Of a stretch of DNA of 42,109 bases, positions 16,609 to 25,100 are shown in pieces. The position numbers and the translations under genes are program-made. The stretch comes from an uncultured Bacilli bacterium (GTDB lineage: Bacteria; Bacillota_I; Bacilli_A; RF39; UBA660), in NCBI GenBank assembly GCA_934088535.1, contig CAKOJC010000007.1, forward strand, positions 1-42,109. The letters are read 5' to 3'. The stretch's first letter is position 1. Each line of letters starts with the position of its first letter. Below the pieces are notes generated by a model. That model searched no databases. It was not told where the DNA came from and worked only from the letters and a program-made list of their open reading frames with translations.

Positions 16609-18024
16609 ATGAATATAGAAGAATTAAAAAATGAATTTGTAAAGCTTAAAACTGAGGAACTATCCTATATTGATAGTATTTCTAAGTCTAATAGTAGGAT
16701 ACTTAACTCTGAAGAAAAGATACTGATGTATAGAAAACTTAATGATTACAAAAATAGATTAGATGAATTACTTAAAAAAATATTTGATTATATTAAAGAA
16801 GGAAGCTTAGATGATGAAGAATTAAATAAAGTTATTATTGAAATAGATATTCCTTTAGACTTTCTTAGTTCATTAAAGTATGATGAAGTATCTAGACTGC
16901 TACTACTTAGAAGATATTTAGGAATAGACATTCATTCTTTTAAATATATTCTTACTAAAAGCGATATATTTTATGGTACTTATCATAGAGATATTTACTT
17001 AGATTTATTCTTAAATGGAGAGAGACTTATAGATGATAACGTGTATATATTTAATGGATATTATGATACTTTTGACGATGATTATATTATGTTTGGGGAT
17101 ACTAGTAATGACTATATAGTTGGAGTCTATTCTCTTCTTAGAGATAGAGATTATAGAATAAAAATATCTAGAGATAAGATGAGCGAATTTGAAAAGAATA
17201 AAGTTATATTGCATTCTAGAAGATATGTTTTTAGTGATGAAGTAAGAAAAATATTTTATGAAGAGTTACTAAATAGTGAAAATAAAGATCTTATGGATAT
17301 TATTAATTCTACTAGAAAAATAGTTGATGATTTAAATTATTCAAGAAGTCCTGAATGTAAGGAGAAGAAATTACTTGATAAAATACATACAATTTATGAT
17401 AAAGTTAAAGGAAATTTATTAAAAACAGAAAATTTATATAGAGGAGACTTTCTTCAAGTTTTAAAAGAAATATATGCTCTTCCTGACAAAAGAATAGTTA
17501 GTAAAGAAAAAATACTTAAGAATAATGGTAAAAATTCTGTAATTGTTATTGCCTTAACTAATGATAATAAATATATAATTACTTTTCAAAATAGAATTAA
17601 TAACTCCATTTTAGCTGAATTTTCCTCTGGATATATTGAAGATGGTGAAGAAGTGATTGATGCTTCTAAACGTGAACTTATGGAAGAAACTGGTTTTGAA
17701 AGTGATGATATGTTTATATTGGATGAAACATTTTCATCTCCTGGTATAGATAATTCTAAAACATATATTGTGATTGCTAATAATTGTATTAGAACTAGTG
17801 AAGTTTCTAAAGATGGTACTGAATTAGTGGACTATGGAATATTTACTTTTGAAGAACTTAAATATATGGTACAAAATAATATTATGAATGGTTCTATTAA
17901 TAAATTAGCTTTTTATAGTTTACTAAGTAATACTACTGATGATGATTACACATATTTTAATGATAGTAATAAGTTACGTAAAATATTAAAGAAAAAAGAA
18001 AATGTATTCGATGTTGAATTTTAG
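16609..18024 (+). CDS. Nudix hydrolase fused to a long helical N-terminal region
   Basis: 471 residues, while simple Nudix hydrolases have 130-200. The Nudix domain lies near residues 300-440 and has a complete signature, G-x5-E-x7-RELxEExGF, as GYIEDGEEVIDASKRELMEE followed by TGF. Overall resemblance (SSGYIEDGEE, FSSPGIDNSKTYIVIA) is to ADP-ribose/NDP-sugar pyrophosphatases. The first 290 residues are charged and largely helical with no recognised motif. It starts with ATG behind GAAAGGAAG. The next element downstream is a structured RNA that begins within 30 bp. A nucleotide-sugar or damaged-nucleotide substrate is likely, but which one cannot be told. Confidence 0.85.
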   Translation: MNIEELKNEFVKLKTEELSYIDSISKSNSRILNSEEKILMYRKLNDYKNRLDELLKKIFDYIKEGSLDDEELNKVIIEIDIPLDFLSSLKYDEVSRLLLLRRYLGIDIHSFKYILTKSDIFYGTYHRDIYLDLFLNGERLIDDNVYIFNGYYDTFDDDYIMFGDTSNDYIVGVYSLLRDRDYRIKISRDKMSEFEKNKVILHSRRYVFSDEVRKIFYEELLNSENKDLMDIINSTRKIVDDLNYSRSPECKEKKLLDKIHTIYDKVKGNLLKTENLYRGDFLQVLKEIYALPDKRIVSKEKILKNNGKNSVIVIALTNDNKYIITFQNRINNSILAEFSSGYIEDGEEVIDASKRELMEETGFESDDMFILDETFSSPGIDNSKTYIVIANNCIRTSEVSKDGTELVDYGIFTFEELKYMVQNNIMNGSINKLAFYSLLSNTTDDDYTYFNDSNKLRKILKKKENVFDVEF

Positions 18025-18042
18025 GTACGATTTTAGCATTAT
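18014..18042 (+). promoter_or_regulatory. Possible promoter of the structured RNA
   Basis: TTGAAT (18014-18019), 17 bp, CATTAT (18037-18042). Four of six matches in each box. It would start RNA near 18049, at GAGGTCGCAAC. The -35 overlaps the end of the Nudix gene. Confidence 0.35.
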
Positions 18043-18048
18043 TTTCAA

Positions 18049-18168
18049 CGAGGTCGCAACGAAATTTTGTTAAGGTTTTAAAGAGATAATAGTGCAATGG
18101 AAGCACGCCTTGATGTATGGAAACACTCTGGAGGCTTTCGTTTGATTTGAAATTATCTCTTTTTTTAT
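18049..18168 (+). ncRNA. Structured small RNA candidate, family not assigned
   Basis: About 120 nt between converging genes, with no reading frame. A closing stem of 11 bp, AAAGAGATAAT (18080-18090) with ATTATCTCTTT (18152-18162), ends in seven T, so it doubles as terminator. Inside are two hairpins: GTGC-AATGGAA-GCAC (18092-18106) and GCCT...TGT-ATGGAA-ACA...AGGC (18107-18135), which share an ATGGAA loop. AACGAAA (18058-18064) is exactly complementary to TTTCGTT (18136-18142), which crosses the closing stem and would make a pseudoknot. An alternative partner, TTTTGTT, lies right beside it. The raiA RNA family of Firmicutes is the first thing to test; 6S and SRP RNA signatures are not seen. 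Confidence 0.6.
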
Positions 18169-18170
18169 GC

Positions 18171-18209
18171 TTAAAATAAAAGAACCAATTTATACAAACA
18201 TTGGTTCTT
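18171..18209 (-). terminator. Terminator of the nrdD operon, overlapping nrdG
   Basis: Ten-pair stem AAGAACCAAT / ATTGGTTCTT (18180-18189 with 18200-18209) then TTTATTTT on the minus strand. It includes the last codons and stop of nrdG and faces the small RNA terminator. Confidence 0.85.
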
Positions 18210-18759
18210 TTTCAAACATTTTTTCTTCTTTGTATTCATATTCATTTAATAGTGTTATTTTTCCAGTTTCTAGTGTTTTTGGAATATCAATAAGTCTTTG
18301 ATTAGAAGATCCTCTAAATAATAGATTTAAATCTTTTTGTTCAAGAATAAATCTTCCATCTACTAGTACATCTATATAATGAATGAATTTATCGTATGCT
18401 GGATTTTTCTTTGACATTTCGATTAGTTCTTCAAATGTGAATCCAGTATACACCCAGATATTTAATCCTAAAGATTTAGCGTAAGCGGCTATTTTTGCAC
18501 ATTGTTCTGGTTGAAACATTGGATCTCCTCCGCTAAATGTGATTCCTGTATGATATTTAAGTTCACTTATTGCTTCACATACCATATCTATTGGAACAAG
18601 TCCACCGCCATTGAAGTCATGTGTGCCTGGATTTTGACATCCTTTACAGTTATGTGAACACCCCTGAGTCCACACTACTGCTCGAAGTCCTGGACCATCT
18701 ACTATTGAATCAGTAGTAAGGTCTGCTGCTAAACGTATATAATCACTATTTTGTTGCAT
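18190..18759 (-). CDS. nrdG: Anaerobic ribonucleotide reductase activating enzyme (radical SAM)
   Basis: 189 residues. The radical SAM cluster motif CxxxCxxC is present as CSHNCKGCQNPGTHDF, and TFSGGDPMFQPEQ binds S-adenosylmethionine. NrdG removes a hydrogen from the glycine of the class III ribonucleotide reductase to make its glycyl radical. Here that glycine is in a separate small protein encoded directly upstream, whose gene overlaps the nrdG start by 14 bp. There is no clear Shine-Dalgarno before the ATG, so coupling to the small gene is likely. The C-terminus (LLNEYEYKEEKMFEKEPMFV) is charged. Confidence 0.95.
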   Translation of the reverse strand: MQQNSDYIRLAADLTTDSIVDGPGLRAVVWTQGCSHNCKGCQNPGTHDFNGGGLVPIDMVCEAISELKYHTGITFSGGDPMFQPEQCAKIAAYAKSLGLNIWVYTGFTFEELIEMSKKNPAYDKFIHYIDVLVDGRFILEQKDLNLLFRGSSNQRLIDIPKTLETGKITLLNEYEYKEEKMFEKEPMFV

Positions 18760-18904
18760 GAGTTACTCTATCGTTAACCTCTGCTTTCTTAGCATTGTTA
18801 AATCTATCTAAAGTTCCTACTAGGTATCCAGTGATTCTTCTAATTCTTTCAAATCCTACGCCTTCTCCTACAGTTTTTTTACTTTTTTTAACTTCTTTAT
18901 CCAT
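18746..18904 (-). CDS. Separate glycyl-radical domain of class III ribonucleotide reductase (52 residues)
   Basis: An easily missed gene between nrdD and nrdG. The 52-residue product has a lysine-rich lead (MDKEVKKSKKTVGEG) and then RIRRITGYLVG, LDRFNNAKKAEVNDRVTH, which corresponds to the C-terminal end of conventional NrdD proteins (in E. coli RVCGYLG...RPFN.GK...RVKH, holding the radical Gly681). The predicted radical residue is Gly26. It has its own AAGGAAGGG ribosome binding site 10 bases before ATG 18904, 26 bp after the nrdD stop, and overlaps nrdG by 14 bp. nrdD itself lacks any GYLG-type sequence, so this peptide must supply the radical to the NrdD body. Confidence 0.88.
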   Translation of the reverse strand: MDKEVKKSKKTVGEGVGFERIRRITGYLVGTLDRFNNAKKAEVNDRVTHATK

Positions 18905-18930
18905 AATATTTTATTCCCTTCCTTTTTAAA

Positions 18931-21222
18931 TTAATTTGTTAGGCTTGCTGAGCCATCATAGCAATCTAAGCAAGAAATTTTTTCCATTTCAACGCCTTCG
19001 TTTTCATGTCTTCCACATCTTGGGCAAACATCTTTAATAACTCCAACGTATCCACATACCGGATCTCTATCAACTGGATGGTTAATAGCTCCATACCCAA
19101 TTCCTGTATCATGCATTATTCTAACAACTGTTTCAAACGCATCTACATTATTTACTGTATCTCCATCTAGTTCAATATAAGAAATATGTCCTGCATTTGT
19201 AAGTGCATGATATTTTCCTTCAACTTCTAATTTATGTTGAACTGATGTTTTATAATAAACTGGTACATGAAATGAGTTAGTATAGTAATCTCTATCAGTA
19301 ACTCCTTTAATTTTTCCATATATTGATCTATCTATAGCAACAAATCTTCCTGAAAGTCCTTCAGCTGGTGTAGCTAAACAAGTAAAGTTTAGGTTATATT
19401 CTTCAGTATATTCATCGCATTTTTTTCTCATGTGACCGATTATTTCAAGTCCTAATTTTTGGGCTTTTTCACTTTCTCCGTGATGTTCGCCTATTAGTGC
19501 TTTTAATGTTTCTGCTAAACCGATGAATCCTATTGAAAGTGTACCATGTTTAAGTACTGTTCTAAGTTTAGTAGTATTATCCATTTTTTCACTATTTAGC
19601 CATACGCCTGATCCTAATAAGAATTTAAAGTTAGCTCTTGATTTAGAACATTGACATTCAAATCTTTGAAGTAATTGTCCTTTTACTAAATCCATAGTTT
19701 CATCTAATTCTTTATAGAATGCTTTCATATCAGCTTTATCTCTTTCACCTAAAGCAATACCATGTTTGATACCTAATCTTGGTAAGTTAATTGATGTGAA
19801 ACTTAAATTTCCACGTCCTGGTGTAACTGATGGACCACAAACATTAGCTAAAACTCTTGTTCTACATCCCATATATCCAACTTCAGTGTTATAGTCACCT
19901 TCTACATAATATTTCTTGTTATATGGTGCATCTATAAATGAGAAGTTAGGGAATAATCTTTTAGCAGATACTCTACAAGATAATCTAAATAAATCGTAGT
20001 TTTTATCTTCTTTATTATAGTTTACTCCTTCTTTAACTTTAAATATTGAAATTGGGAATATTGGAGTTTCTCCATGTCCTAGGCCTGACTCAGTAGCAAG
20101 TAAATAATTTTTAATAACCATTCTTCCTTCTGGACTTGTATCAGTACCAAAGTTAATTGAACTAAATGGAACTTGAGCTCCTGCTCTACTATGCATTGTA
20201 TTTAAGTTATGAATAAATGCTTCCATAGCTTGATATGTAGCTCTATCAGTTCTCTTCATGGCATTTTCATAAGAACCTTCAAATATTTCTTTAAGTCTTG
20301 TACTTTTTGAAGTGAATTCTTCAAAAATACTTAAATCAAACTCTATAGAATCTAATTTATCTATAATATCTGTTACTTTATTAAAATTGATTAGTTCTTT
20401 GAAACCTTCAAATTCTAAATAATTATATATTGCTTGTTTAAATTCTTTTTTGAATGTTTTTAAAACTCCTGGAGCCATGTAATAATCAAATGCTGGAATA
20501 CTTTGTCCTCCGTGTTGTTCATTTTGATTAGCTTGAATTGCAATAGCAGCAAGTGCTGAATAACTTCCAATGCTGTTTGGTGTTCTTAAGTATCCATGTC
20601 CTGTTGAGAATCCATTTTTAAATAATTTATTTAAATCTATTTGCATACAAGTAGTTGTACCCATTGCCCAGAAATCTAAATCATGAATATGAATTGCTCC
20701 TTCGTCATGAGCTCTACTATATTTAGCATCCATCAAATATGCTTTAGCAAATTCTCTTGATACTGTAGAACCAAAATGAAGCATAGTTCCCATTGGACCA
20801 TCACCATCTACATTAGCATTTTCACGTTTAGCATTTTCTTCAGTAGCTGATTTTAATCCTAAAGATTCAATAGCTTTAACAAACTTATGTTGTTGTTTTA
20901 CTACGAATGCTTCTCTTGATGCATCTCTTCTTTCTCTATAATTTTTAAAAGATTCATAAACTTCGTTATATTTTAGTTTTTGTAAAACTTCTTCAATAAC
21001 ATCAGATACATCTTCTACTCCAATAGTCTTTCTATCTTTATATTCTTTTCTAATTTGATCTAAAACTTTTTCTTTAACCTTGTAAACGTTCTTTTCATCG
21101 TATTTTTCATATACGCTATCAAAACCTTTCTTAACAGCTAAAGCAATTTTAGCATCATTAAAACTAACCCTCTGACCGCTTCTTTTGACAACAACAATGT
21201 CATCTAAAAAATCCTTTTCCAT
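18931..21222 (-). CDS. nrdD: Anaerobic ribonucleoside-triphosphate reductase, catalytic body without glycyl-radical tail
   Basis: 763 residues. Order: ATP-cone (VVKRSGQRVSFNDAKIALAV, residues about 11-100), the ten-stranded barrel with the thiyl Cys in YMGCRTR near residue 451, and AINHPVDRDPVCGY followed by a zinc-type cysteine set (C723, C733, C736, C751, C754). The first Cys of the usual CPxC is Asp; CLDC at the very end may complete the site. The protein then stops at SLTN without the RxxGYLG radical loop, which is supplied by the next gene. Starts behind AAGGTGAGG. Strictly anaerobic dNTP synthesis; the reductant is formate or a thioredoxin system, not determinable here. Confidence 0.95.
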   Translation of the reverse strand: MEKDFLDDIVVVKRSGQRVSFNDAKIALAVKKGFDSVYEKYDEKNVYKVKEKVLDQIRKEYKDRKTIGVEDVSDVIEEVLQKLKYNEVYESFKNYRERRDASREAFVVKQQHKFVKAIESLGLKSATEENAKRENANVDGDGPMGTMLHFGSTVSREFAKAYLMDAKYSRAHDEGAIHIHDLDFWAMGTTTCMQIDLNKLFKNGFSTGHGYLRTPNSIGSYSALAAIAIQANQNEQHGGQSIPAFDYYMAPGVLKTFKKEFKQAIYNYLEFEGFKELINFNKVTDIIDKLDSIEFDLSIFEEFTSKSTRLKEIFEGSYENAMKRTDRATYQAMEAFIHNLNTMHSRAGAQVPFSSINFGTDTSPEGRMVIKNYLLATESGLGHGETPIFPISIFKVKEGVNYNKEDKNYDLFRLSCRVSAKRLFPNFSFIDAPYNKKYYVEGDYNTEVGYMGCRTRVLANVCGPSVTPGRGNLSFTSINLPRLGIKHGIALGERDKADMKAFYKELDETMDLVKGQLLQRFECQCSKSRANFKFLLGSGVWLNSEKMDNTTKLRTVLKHGTLSIGFIGLAETLKALIGEHHGESEKAQKLGLEIIGHMRKKCDEYTEEYNLNFTCLATPAEGLSGRFVAIDRSIYGKIKGVTDRDYYTNSFHVPVYYKTSVQHKLEVEGKYHALTNAGHISYIELDGDTVNNVDAFETVVRIMHDTGIGYGAINHPVDRDPVCGYVGVIKDVCPRCGRHENEGVEMEKISCLDCYDGSASLTN

Positions 21223-21241
21223 TAATTACCTCACCTTCACC

Positions 21242-21257
21242 GTTATATTTTTATAAC
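21242..21257. promoter_or_regulatory. Palindrome at the nrdD transcription start
   Basis: Perfect inverted repeat GTTATA-N4-TATAAC lying at about +1 to +16 of the nrdD transcript. It could be a repressor operator or a 5' hairpin that stabilises the mRNA. It does not resemble the NrdR box (ACAC..TATAT..GTGT). Confidence 0.4.
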
Positions 21258-21264
21258 CACCTTA

Positions 21265-21293
21265 AGAATAGCATCAATATATAATTTTGTAAA
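21265..21293 (-). promoter_or_regulatory. nrdD operon promoter
   Basis: TTTACA (21288-21293, minus strand), 17 bp, TATTCT (21265-21270), with TGC making an extended -10. Start predicted near 21258. Confidence 0.7.
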
Positions 21294-21381
21294 TGTTTTT
21301 TGACTAAAAAAATATAAAAATTTGATATGGTTTACATTCTAAAAAAATAATTTTTTTGTAACAAAAAACATTAAGTCTTTG

Positions 21382-21410
21382 TTTACCTAAGTTTAAACAT
21401 ATTTCATAAT
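21382..21410 (+). promoter_or_regulatory. Possible promoter of the sigma-K-like gene
   Basis: TTTACC (21382-21387), 17 bp, CATAAT (21405-21410), a modest housekeeping-type match. A symmetrical A7-TA-A..T7 tract (about 21341-21357) and GTTTA-N8-TAAAC (21381-21398) lie in this divergent 226-bp region and could be regulator sites. No convincing sigma-E or sigma-K type promoter was seen. Confidence 0.35.
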
Positions 21411-21448
21411 ATTTGTTCGCTTTACATATCATTAATTAGGTGATTTTA

Positions 21449-22141
21449 ATGTTTGAAAAAATTAAAAATTTTATAAAAAATATAATGGTGTTTACTACTA
21501 GTTATAGTCTTAATGTATTTGATGATCCCTTAAGTAGTGAGGAAGAAGAAATATATATAAAAAAGCATCTTGAAGGTGATAAAGATGCTCGAAGTAAGCT
21601 TATAACTCATAACTTAAGATTAGTTGCTCATATTGTTAAAAAGTATGAAACTAAGGGCACTAGTGCTGATGATTTAATTAGTATAGGAACTATTGGTCTT
21701 ATAAAAGGAATTGATTCTTATAGACCTAGTAAGGGTGTTAAACTTACTACTTATGCTGCTAAGTGTGCTGAAAATGAAATACTTATGTACTTTCGTAGTA
21801 ATAAAAAATATAACAATAATATTAGTCTTAATGATGTTATTGCTCACGATAAGGATGGAGGGGACATAACACTTATAGATGTACTTGAAGAACATACTGA
21901 AAGTTTAGATAAAATAGCTGAATATAAAGATGATATAAGAAACTTAACTAAATATTTAAATGTACTTAGTACAAGAGAACTAGATATTATTAAAATGCGT
22001 TATGGGCTTTTAAATACACCTCTAAAAACACAAAAAGAAATTGCTCGTAAATTGCATATATCTAGAAGCTATGTTTCTAGAATAGAAAAAAGAGCACTTA
22101 TTAAAATGCTCCGTGAGTTTATTCGTAATAATAATATTTAG
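21449..22141 (+). CDS. sigK: Sporulation-type sigma factor, sigma-K-like
   Basis: 230 residues from ATG 21449, with AGGTG six bases before; a GTG at 21440 lies in that ribosome binding site. Region 2 reads NLRLVAHIVKKYETKG, DDLISIGTIGLIKGIDSY and TTYAAKCAENEILMYFRSNK; region 4.2 is TQKEIARKLHISRSYVSRIE. This is closer to sigma-K than to sigma-E. The first 20 residues (MFEKIKNFIKNIMVFTTSYS) align with the membrane-binding pro-sequence that SpoIVFB removes from pro-sigma-K, and LSSEEE follows as in sigma-K. The gene is whole, not split as in B. subtilis. Its stop overlaps the stop of the converging helicase gene by three bases. Confidence 0.88.
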   Translation: MFEKIKNFIKNIMVFTTSYSLNVFDDPLSSEEEEIYIKKHLEGDKDARSKLITHNLRLVAHIVKKYETKGTSADDLISIGTIGLIKGIDSYRPSKGVKLTTYAAKCAENEILMYFRSNKKYNNNISLNDVIAHDKDGGDITLIDVLEEHTESLDKIAEYKDDIRNLTKYLNVLSTRELDIIKMRYGLLNTPLKTQKEIARKLHISRSYVSRIEKRALIKMLREFIRNNNI

Positions 22142-25100
22142 ATATTTCTTTGTATACATTTGACTATTTTATTAATTTCTTGATCTGGATTTTTCCACCA
22201 ATTTGAACTCCATAATCTATATATTTTCCATCCTCTTGATTCTAGATATTTTTCTCTATGGTAATCGCGTTCTCTTGCATGTTTTGAGTTTTGATATAGT
22301 CTTTCATCATACTCTATACCTAATAAATTAGTTTTACCGTCATTTGATTTTACTACTAAATCTATTTTGTAGCCACCTACTCCATATTGTTTTTCTATGT
22401 TATATCCTTTTTCAATTAATTTTTCGCATAGTTCATTTTCAAAGGTGCTGTTGTATGCTAGTTCTTGACTAACTATTTCATTTCCACCTAGGAGAGAAAG
22501 TAATTGTGTCTTAACTAAATCATTTTCTCCATTACTTAGTGATCTTACATATTCTAAATATTGTTTAAATAATTTTGGTCCATCGTTTTTAGTGTAATCT
22601 ACGACTAATTCTTCTGGCTCTATAGATGTAATAACATATATTTTTTTCTTAGCTCTTGATATAGCAACATTTAATCTGTTTTCTCCACCATCTTGGTTTA
22701 ACCATCCAAAGTTAATTGCGACTTTACCTTTTTCATTTTTTGCGTATCCAATACAGAATATTATAATATCTCTTTCATCACCTTGTACTGTTTCAATATT
22801 TTTAACAAAGAAGCTTATATTTTCACCATTTGAGAAACGTTTTTCTTCTGTTAACATTTTAGCAGCAAAGTCAGAATCCATCATTTTTTCTTTTTCTATT
22901 AAGTCTTCAATAAGATTCATTTGTGAAGAGTTAAATGTAATTACACCTAGTGTTTCGTTATTTTTACGAGTATTTAATATTTCTTTTACTAATCTTACAA
23001 CTTCTTTGGCTTCTTGTTCATTCTTTTTATCAATCCATATGCCATTTTCAACTTTTATTCTTTCGATTGGTTTTTCACTACTTTTTTGAGCTAATGATGT
23101 TACCATTAATTTTCCACCATAAAATGCATAATTTGAAAATGCTATTAATTCTTCGTAGTTTGATCTATAGTGATAATTTAACATAGTGTGTTTGTACTTA
23201 AATCTTGCTGCATCTAATAAGCTTTCATATTCTAAGAATCCGTCTGCTATTTCTTCTTCATCTATTTCATCAAGTATTCTTCCTTTTCCTAAGCTTGATG
23301 GTTTTAATTGTTTTTGATCTCCTGCAACTACAACTTTTTTAGCTCTGTATATGGCTGGAATAGACTTTTCTACATATAGTTGTGATGCTTCATCAAATAT
23401 AACTAAATCAAATATATTTTTTTCAAATGGCATAATATCAGAAACTACTTCAGGAGTCATAAGCCATATTTTTATTGAGTCTAACATTTCTAATTTATAT
23501 TTAGACATAAATTTATTAATGGACATCTTTCTTTTTCTATTACTCATTTCTTCTATTTTATTTAGTTTGTTATTTCCATCAAGACTTGTTATATCTTTAA
23601 ATAATTGATTGAATGCTAATTTTTTAGTTAAATCTTTTTTCTCAATAATATTTTTTCTTATATCATTTCTTATATTATCAAAATTATTTATATAGTCTGT
23701 TACATCTATATTATTTTTTTCAAAATTACAAATAACATTAAATAGTATAGTATTATATATTTTATCATTTGCTTCAGTAAAAGAAGTATTTAGTAGATTT
23801 TTTATATTTTCAATTACCAAGGCATAGTTTTTTTCATTTTCATTTAGTTTTTCATATACTAGTTTATTTGATATGAATTCTTTATATATTGGTATGAACT
23901 CTTTAATAAAAGGAATGTTTGATAGTAGTTCTTTTGCTATTATTTTATTATTTACTATAAAGTAGTTATTTAATATATCATTTATTTGTGCTTTTAATTT
24001 TGATATTTCAAATAATTTCTTGATAAATGACATATTATTATAGTTTGACATAAATAATTCTAATTCATTTATTTTTTTAGTTAATTCTAATATTTCTATA
24101 TCAATTAAGTTATTTTTTATATTATCTATCCATGATTTACTTCTGATAACAGATAAATATCCGTCTATGCATTTTGAATTGTTTTCTTCATTGAGTATAT
24201 TTTTTATTCTTGTAAGTTCTGGATATTTAAGTGTTGTTAGTGTTTGACTAATATTACTATTTATAACATTGTATTCTTCCATTTCTTTTACATTTATTAA
24301 ATTATATCTTTTACAAACATTATAAATATTGCACATTGTTGTATCATAGTCATTTATTTCATATACCTTTTTAGCTATAGTTTCTAAGTGTTCAATGTCG
24401 TTATTAATAATTTGAATCTTATTTTTTATATTTTGTATTGTTTGTTCTTTTGATTCGTTTGTCTTATATAATAATGAATGGGTAGTTTTCATTGTATTTA
24501 TTATAGAATTTAATTGATCATAAAATATTTGTTTATTTTCAACATCATCAATAAGTACTGCGAATTTTGATAAATCTCCCAGTCTTGAATATATTACATC
24601 AAGAGCTGTTTTCTTTTCTGAAACCATTAATACTTTTTTGCCTTGAAGAATAGATTGAGCTATTATACTTGTTATAGTTTGTGATTTACCTGTTCCTGGA
24701 GGACCTTGAACTACGATTGAATCAGAAAGATTTATTTCTTTTAATACTTTTTCTTGTGAAAAATCTAATTCATTAATATAATCTATTTCATTTTCTATTG
24801 TTTCTACTGATTGATTAGTTTTATCTTCTTCAAAATTTTTTACTTCTATATTTTCAGTAGTATTCTCCATTCCCCATAATAATTCTTTTATAAGTTTTGT
24901 TACATTATTTTCTTGTATCATTTTATGGAAATCTTCATACATAGATGTTACGTATGTTGAATATATACCAAGGACCATATATTTTTTTAATTCTAATTCT
25001 CCATTTTTGTATTCTGGAAATTCATCAGCTCTATTTTCTAGGAATTTTTCAATTTCACAAGTTCTATTTTGCACATAAAATTTATTTTCGTTATAGAAAC

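Noticed and set aside
18931..18945. A simple frameshift joining nrdD to the glycyl-radical frame
   Set aside because: The NrdD frame has its own cysteine-containing tail and stop, and the small gene has its own Shine-Dalgarno and a distinct lysine-rich start, so two intact genes fit better.
21223..21448. Sigma-E or sigma-K type promoter upstream of the sigma-K-like gene
   Set aside because: No paired -35/-10 of that type at proper spacing; a housekeeping-type match is better.
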